DNA of 64,000 bases from positions 62,001 through 126,000 of the forward strand of contig JABYQS010000073.1 of the NCBI GenBank assembly GCA_022592435.1, in the 5' to 3' direction. A program made the translations under genes and the position numbers. Shown here in pieces: positions 59,053-64,000 of the stretch. How positions within the stretch are numbered: the first letter of the stretch is position 1; each line of letters starts with the position of its first letter. The DNA comes from Cerioporus squamosus. Its lineage: Eukaryota; Basidiomycota; Agaricomycetes; Polyporales; Polyporaceae. The notes beneath the pieces were generated by a model that was not told the DNA's origin, did not search any database, and saw only the letters and a list, made by a program, of their open reading frames with translations.

Positions 59053-59423
59053 TCAATGATGCTCTGAATGACCCGCCTCGTGTCCATGGTGATCGTGTTC
59101 GTGTCCCTCCCATGGGTGTTTGAGACCCTAGACGAGTCGTTAGCGGTTACACAGAGTCCAAAACACCTCAGAATTACCAAAAGCTTAGCGCCATCCTTCC
59201 TGCAGCAGATTATGAACGGCCATTCGAGGTGATGAACTAGTGGATGGACGTACCTTGCGCGGTAGAAGATGAAGAACCACATTGTCGCGCCCAACGTCGT
59301 GGCAAGGAACTTGTGCGTGAATCCAGGCAGATGGGGATGGAACCCGGGACCTTGGATCGCAATTAGTACACACTCAGCTGTTAGAGCTGCTGCAGCAGAG
59401 TACATACCGTGTTGGCCGGCCAT
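59053..59423 (-). CDS. NADH:ubiquinone oxidoreductase subunit NDUFB2-like (AGGG)
   Basis: Single-pass inner-membrane accessory subunit of respiratory complex I, about 69 residues from four exons. Exon 1 is only MAGQH plus one base; the next gives GPGFHPHLPGFTHKFLATTL then GATMWFFIFYRAR with the membrane helix. A tiny exon follows (KDGAKLL), then GLKHPWEGHEHDHHGHEAGH and SEHH-stop. The run GATMWFFIFYRA(R)KDGAKLL, then G.KHPWEGH, is the hallmark of NDUFB2/AGGG proteins, and the His-rich tail is common in this subunit. All introns use GT-AG with retained frame. It is divergent from the large gene at 59588, only 164 bp apart. Confidence 0.85.
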
Positions 59424-59587
59424 GGTGATGGGAAGTGAGAGGAGGTTGTGCGTTTGGCGCCTCGGACAACGCTGCCGGAGGACTATGGGCGCCTCTCTTG
59501 AAGCCGGTATTTACGCGAAGAAGTCTTTGCTTTGCCCTTGCCACTTGGACCACTTCGCGTCGCGTCGCGTCATCCCATCCGCTGCTC
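59424..59587. promoter_or_regulatory. Short bidirectional promoter (NDUFB2-like / acidic protein)
   Basis: 164 bp separate the two divergent start codons, so both promoters must lie here or overlap the 5' UTRs. No TATA box is seen. Confidence 0.5.
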
Positions 59588-62500
59588 ATGGACGGCCACA
59601 AGCGCAAACGAGATGATGAGGGGACTATAGTGACGTTCTATGCACCGAACAGGACGTTCGCGCGGGTGTATAAGGGTGCGTGGAAACTTCAGTTCGCGCC
59701 ATCCTATACGACCTCTCGTTACTGATGAACACCCACCTTTGCAGGTCAGTCACTGAACGAGACTAGAGACCTTGTACGGAGAAAGTTGGGGCTCTCGGAT
59801 GACTCGTCCATCCGTTTCGCCAGGCTGCACGAGGGGAAGGTTATCGAGCTGGAAGATGGTGCGCTCTCTACTTCCCCCTCCGTCACTGATGTTCTCAGCC
59901 TGTGCACAGAGGACGACTTTGAAGCTTTCCGTCACCTTGCACGATATGTGACATCTCTTGACGTATCGGTCTTCGTGGGTCAAGATTATCCGCCTATATT
60001 CACCGAGCAAAGTTCGCGGGAGGCTTCCACAAATCCTGTACGCTTCATGCTCTGCTACGCACGAAGCGTCTCAGTGTTGACCCCTTACAGGGCAACAACA
60101 AGAAGCGGTCGAAGAAGCCCCACCCGTCCGGCTCGTCGTCTGTCATACCTCCCCGCCCTGCATCTAGTTCCAGGTCGTCCGTTGCGGAGCCTTCGCCTCG
60201 CCTACAAGCTATGGCGTCTACTATAGATGCGAATGGTGTGCCGAAGAAGAAGCGGCGAAAGGATCAAGCCTCGGTTGAGAGCACTCTGCTGGGAGAACCC
60301 AGCGCAGGGTCAAAAGGTCAGTCACATTCAAGCGGGCCTTATCTTCGTACTCAGAACTCTCCTTTAGGCGACCTTCCCAGCCGTTTGGAGGAGCCCTCTC
60401 GGGAAGTGGTCGCCGAGGATCAACATCGTTCTCCTCCCGTATCGTCTATAGTTGCGCCGCAGCCATTCTCGACCGACAACGTAGCGCCCTCCTCGGCGGA
60501 TGCAGCAGCCGCCCCTCGGGGCTCCAAGCGGAAGCGTCGTGATTCTCCAGAACCTAGCCATTCAACTACCGGTGTCTCTTCGTCGTCGTCTCCCCCTCGG
60601 ATGCTTTCCAAGAAGAAGAAGCATAAGCACAGAGCTATCGAAGACACGGTTGCTCCGGTAGAGGAAACCACAACCGGTCGGACCGTGAAACCGGACAAGA
60701 AGAGCAAGCGCAAGGGACGTGATGGATCCCAAGCGACCGAATCCCTCCTGGATGTCCAGAGTACTTCTCATGTAGCGGGCGGTGAAACGTCTGGTGCAAA
60801 GAAGGCTGCAAAGAAGGCAAAGAAGAATCTTCATGAGACAGAGGGGGCTCAACGACATGTACCTGGTACCGAACCGGCTCCTTCAGAAATTGCGAATGAG
60901 TCCAAGAAGCGCAAACACAAAGGGGCCCTCAACCTAGAATCTCTTCAGGTCGATCGAGGTATTCACCCGTTATGGTGATCATGCACACATTCATTAAACA
61001 AGATATTCTCAGCGCTTTCCTCTGACTTTGTCCAAGATTCGACGTCGCGTCTAGCACCAAGTGAGTCCCACCAATCGTGATGTTCGCATCTGTATGGCTT
61101 ATACGCCAGATTAGCGTCAGAGGACCTAGCGGACGCTATTGTCTCCTCTGTCACATCCTCCTCTACCGAAGCTACGACGAAGAAGGAGAAAGCAGGGAAG
61201 CGGTCCAAGTCAAAAGTGCGCCAGGGTGAACAGAATGCTTCAGCCTTGGCTGTGGACACGGTTGATAACCAAGGTATTGCATTCATCTGATTTCGTTGAC
61301 CCCGTGAGATGACAACAACGCAATCTAGAACCCGCCCTCAACCCATCTGTTGCAGTTGGACCAGTGCAAGCAAGCGTAGATGGTAGGCGTGATCTGTGAG
61401 ACTTCTACTACTCCTTCTCATCCCGAGTTGTTAGGCAAGGAGTCCAAGCGAAGGCAGACCACCCAAATGGCGAACGTGGCGGGAGAGCCAGCACCAAACG
61501 GTAGGTCCTCATAACAGCGTCTCCACGTAATTGGCCATTCTGATGAAGTTAAGGTGAGAACACCGCGCCCCATGCTGAACATGTTCAGCCGGAAGTTGCG
61601 TCATCAAAGAAAGCAAAGCTCGATCGCAAGAAGAGTACGCCCGCGTCGTCTGAAGGTAGCAGTACTCAGTGAGACATGATCAACAGGCATCGTTGACGTT
61701 TGATGTGTGAATCCGCAGATTCCAAAGGTCCGCCTCCCGATGCAATGACTGCGCTGCAGGCGGCATTCGAAGCGGTGATGGCTCGCGGACCTTCTGCGAG
61801 CAGTGTTGATTCGAGCGCTCCCAAACCTATCCCCTTGCTCGCTCCACCTGTTCCCGCTCGCAAGCGCAATGCCGGGAAATCCAAGCTGAGCAAGGTCTGG
61901 GGTCCGGATGACTTGACTGTCGACCAGCAACCCTCTGTTTCGGCGCCTCCCTCCGCTGCTGTTCACATCGTTTCAACGGCGAGTGAGCCCACTAGTGTGG
62001 TCGACCCTCTGGCAAAGACGCAGACGAAGACAGCCAAGGCCAAGAAAGCACGCTCGTCTAGCGCACCTGCATGTCCAGTATGCGAGCAGGCTTACGTGCA
62101 TCCACGCTCGGAATGCCCTGTTATAACAGCGGGTGCGCCGTCTCTGCGCCTACGGATCGCACAGCTCGAGAAGGACGAGGGCAACCGCGAGCTCGTCAAA
62201 GAGCTCCTGATCATCTTGAAGCAAGTGCAGAGGCGGAGAAAAACCACGGCTTACGCACCACCTGTGCCGTCTATACAGATCCCACCTGCGACTACCCCAC
62301 CTGGCGATGTTCCGCCGTCTTCTCCGGAGCTACCCCTGCAGTCCTTGTCTACGGTCGCTCCCAAGAGACCCTCTCTTCCTAACCGGTCGCTTTCCGGTCC
62401 ACGCCTTCCAGCTGGTTCTGAGATTTCGGAGGTGGCAGTGGAGAGCAAGGACGAGGGCAGCAGTAACGAAAGTTCTTCTAGCGATGACGAGCATGAAGCA

Positions 62501-64000
62501 CCTGCACCCTCTGTTCCGGCTAGCGCCACAGACCCTGACGGAATAGACCTCCAAGCGCTGCTCTGGGGTCCAGTCAAGCCACGCTCTAGTATCCTTGCTC
62601 AGATTCCTTCCTCCTCTGAGTCCGACTCCGATGCCGAAAGCGGCAACTCGAAAGACGAGGACGTGGATCTAGAGGAAGAGGACAAGAACGATCGGGCTTT
62701 CCGCCGCATGTCTCGCAAGTTCGAACGCGCGGTGTCCTCTTCGGACGATGAGCGAGAGCCTGAACCCGAACCTGCCAACCCTGACATGGATGTGGACGAC
62801 ATCGTGATTCCGCCTACAACTATGGACCCTGATCCCAACAACAGCGTCGAGGTACGTTTTGCACTCAAAGTCCTTCGACGAGGGAGCTCATTGATGATGT
62901 AGGATGCGCGCGAGGTTGAGGCAGATGTTCTCGCTCGTGAGGACTCAGCACCCCTCCGAGACACAGCTGGTTCGGACAAGCAGGAAAGCGACGAGGAAAA
63001 GGACGTGCAGGAACTCACGGAGGAGGAGAGGAGAGAGATTCTAGACGATCCTGACGCGGATGACGAGGAGTCTGGCGAAGATGAGGCGGTCTCGGCCAAG
63101 CCTGCTTCCGAGCGTGCAGGAAGCCCAGCTAGTGAGTCTGGCGAGTCTCATGCAGGGTCTGGTCCGGACGCCGAGTCCGCAGATCGCGGTGGTCTCAACC
63201 GCATCGAGCGCGCTGCTGAGGATGTTCCTCTTGTCTCGCAGGAGACTCCGCACGCCCTCGCCGAGGACAGGGAGTTAGCGCAACCCAAGGACGCGGGCGC
63301 CGAGCAGGAGGAGTCCGATGACGACGCTGTATCAGGCGAGGGCCAGCCGGCCGCAGAGACCTCCGTCCAGGTCGATGGTTCGAAAGAAGGCCATGCTAGG
63401 ACTGCTCCTGATGAACCCGTCACGGAACTCATGGACGGCGATACGAGTGAGCATCGCGAGCGGGAGCGTTCCCCTGTGCTGGATAGTCATGCGCCCACAT
63501 CCCCTGCACATGTGGAGGAAGACGAAGATGTCACAACTACTGCGCAAGTGGACGTTGTCGAGCCGCACTCTGAGGACCCCAATGACCCCATCGATTCCTT
63601 CAGCTCCGTCGGCGGCCAGGAGCGCCGCGATCGCCAGGAGGCCGAGGACTCGATTGAGGACTTTGACACCTCGCAACCCCAAATTGAGTCTGTGAACCAG
63701 ACGCCACCTCCAGCAACTCCCCGCACCCCCAGAACTGTGTCTCGCATGAAGGACCGTTACGGGCGTCTTCCACAAGCTCGGGCCAAGGACAATGCTCCTC
63801 CTTTGTCTGAGCAGCTCCTTGGAGATCTCGTCCTTCCTGCCGCAGAATTGACTCTGTCCGCCAACCCGGACGCTGGCCAGCCACAACACGCACCGGAGGT
63901 CGAAGGCGTCCTTGAGGAGGAAGCCGGAGCTGGTGAAGACGGGGAAGATGCGAAGGCCCGTGAGGTAACTCATGAAGAGGAGGAGCTTCCGGAACCCGGG
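59588..64000 (+). CDS. Large Lys/Ser-rich and acidic hypothetical protein, 3' partial
   Basis: Unrecognised protein whose 3' end lies outside the window; well over 1,000 residues are implied. The N-terminus is a small globular region over three exons: MDGHKRKRDDEGTIVTFYAP, RDLVRRKLGLSDDSSIRFAR, LHEGKVIELEDEDDFEAFRH, reminiscent of a ubiquitin-like or PB1-like fold. Then come basic runs (GNNKKRSKKPHPSG, PKKKRRKD, KKKHKHR, KKAAKKAKK) of nuclear or nucleolar type spread over several short exons. Near 62060 is a possible zinc knuckle (CPVCEQAYVHPRSECPV), then a helix (LRIAQLEKDEGNRELVKELL). The remainder is strongly acidic and Ser-rich (DDEREPEPEPANPDMDVDD). Layout suggests a chromatin or nucleolar scaffold; the function is not known to me. 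Confidence 0.65.

Overview
The window is nuclear DNA from a filamentous basidiomycete, most likely a wood-decaying agaricomycete of the polypore kind. It is GC-rich and gene-dense. Nearly every gene is cut by many 47-65 bp introns with GT(A/G)xGT donors. The gene content is typical of that group: a divergent G-protein alpha subunit, a GMC oxidoreductase, an intradiol ring-cleavage dioxygenase, a siderophore-type MFS transporter and a polypore-type small secreted protein. Exon structures were read by eye from splice signals and reading frame, so outer gene limits are firmer than individual splice sites. There is no operon logic, no CRISPR array, and I recognised no rRNA or tRNA gene.

Layout. 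1-8.8 kb: CDC6 (5' end off the window), a Spc97/Spc98-family gamma-tubulin complex component, and DBF4, three cell-division genes side by side. 9.6-16.5 kb: a small secreted protein, a tandem-Zn2Cys6 regulator and a pyruvate-dehydrogenase-phosphatase-like PP2C. 16.5-19.2 kb is gene-poor. 19.2-26.5 kb: S-adenosylmethionine decarboxylase (with an unusually long intron carrying a repeat), a divergent FAM210/DUF1279 protein, an RPEL-repeat protein and an intact GMC oxidoreductase that appears to need a 2-nt exon. 26.7-30.5 kb: two tandem F-box-like paralogues. 30.9-37.5 kb: REI1 and a RAX2-like polarity protein ending in an apparent SH3 domain. 38.6-46.7 kb: intradiol dioxygenase, a probable complex I accessory subunit, a small unknown protein, a decayed GMC pseudogene, HAP2/NF-YA and THO1/SARNP. 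47.4-49.4 kb: an unknown nuclear-type protein and RPS18 with an apparent 1-nt frameshift. 49.4-52.9 kb: degenerate DNA with broken coding fragments and a second copy of the repeat. 52.9-64 kb: a divergent G alpha, a siderophore-type MFS transporter with two perfect iron-GATA motifs upstream, the NDUFB2-like complex I subunit, and the start of a large lysine-rich/acidic protein that runs off the window.

Functional links are loose. CDC6 and DBF4 both act at replication origins. The GMC enzyme and the dioxygenase fit aromatic and wood-derived carbon oxidation. HAP2, the complex I subunits, the PDH phosphatase-like protein and FAM210 all concern mitochondrial respiration. I found no convincing undescribed multi-gene system. 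The most notable observations are at single-gene level: the 2-nt exon, the RAX2-SH3 architecture, the duplicated Zn2Cys6 exon module, the repeat in the AdoMetDC intron, the RPS18 frameshift and the GTPase-impaired-looking G alpha.
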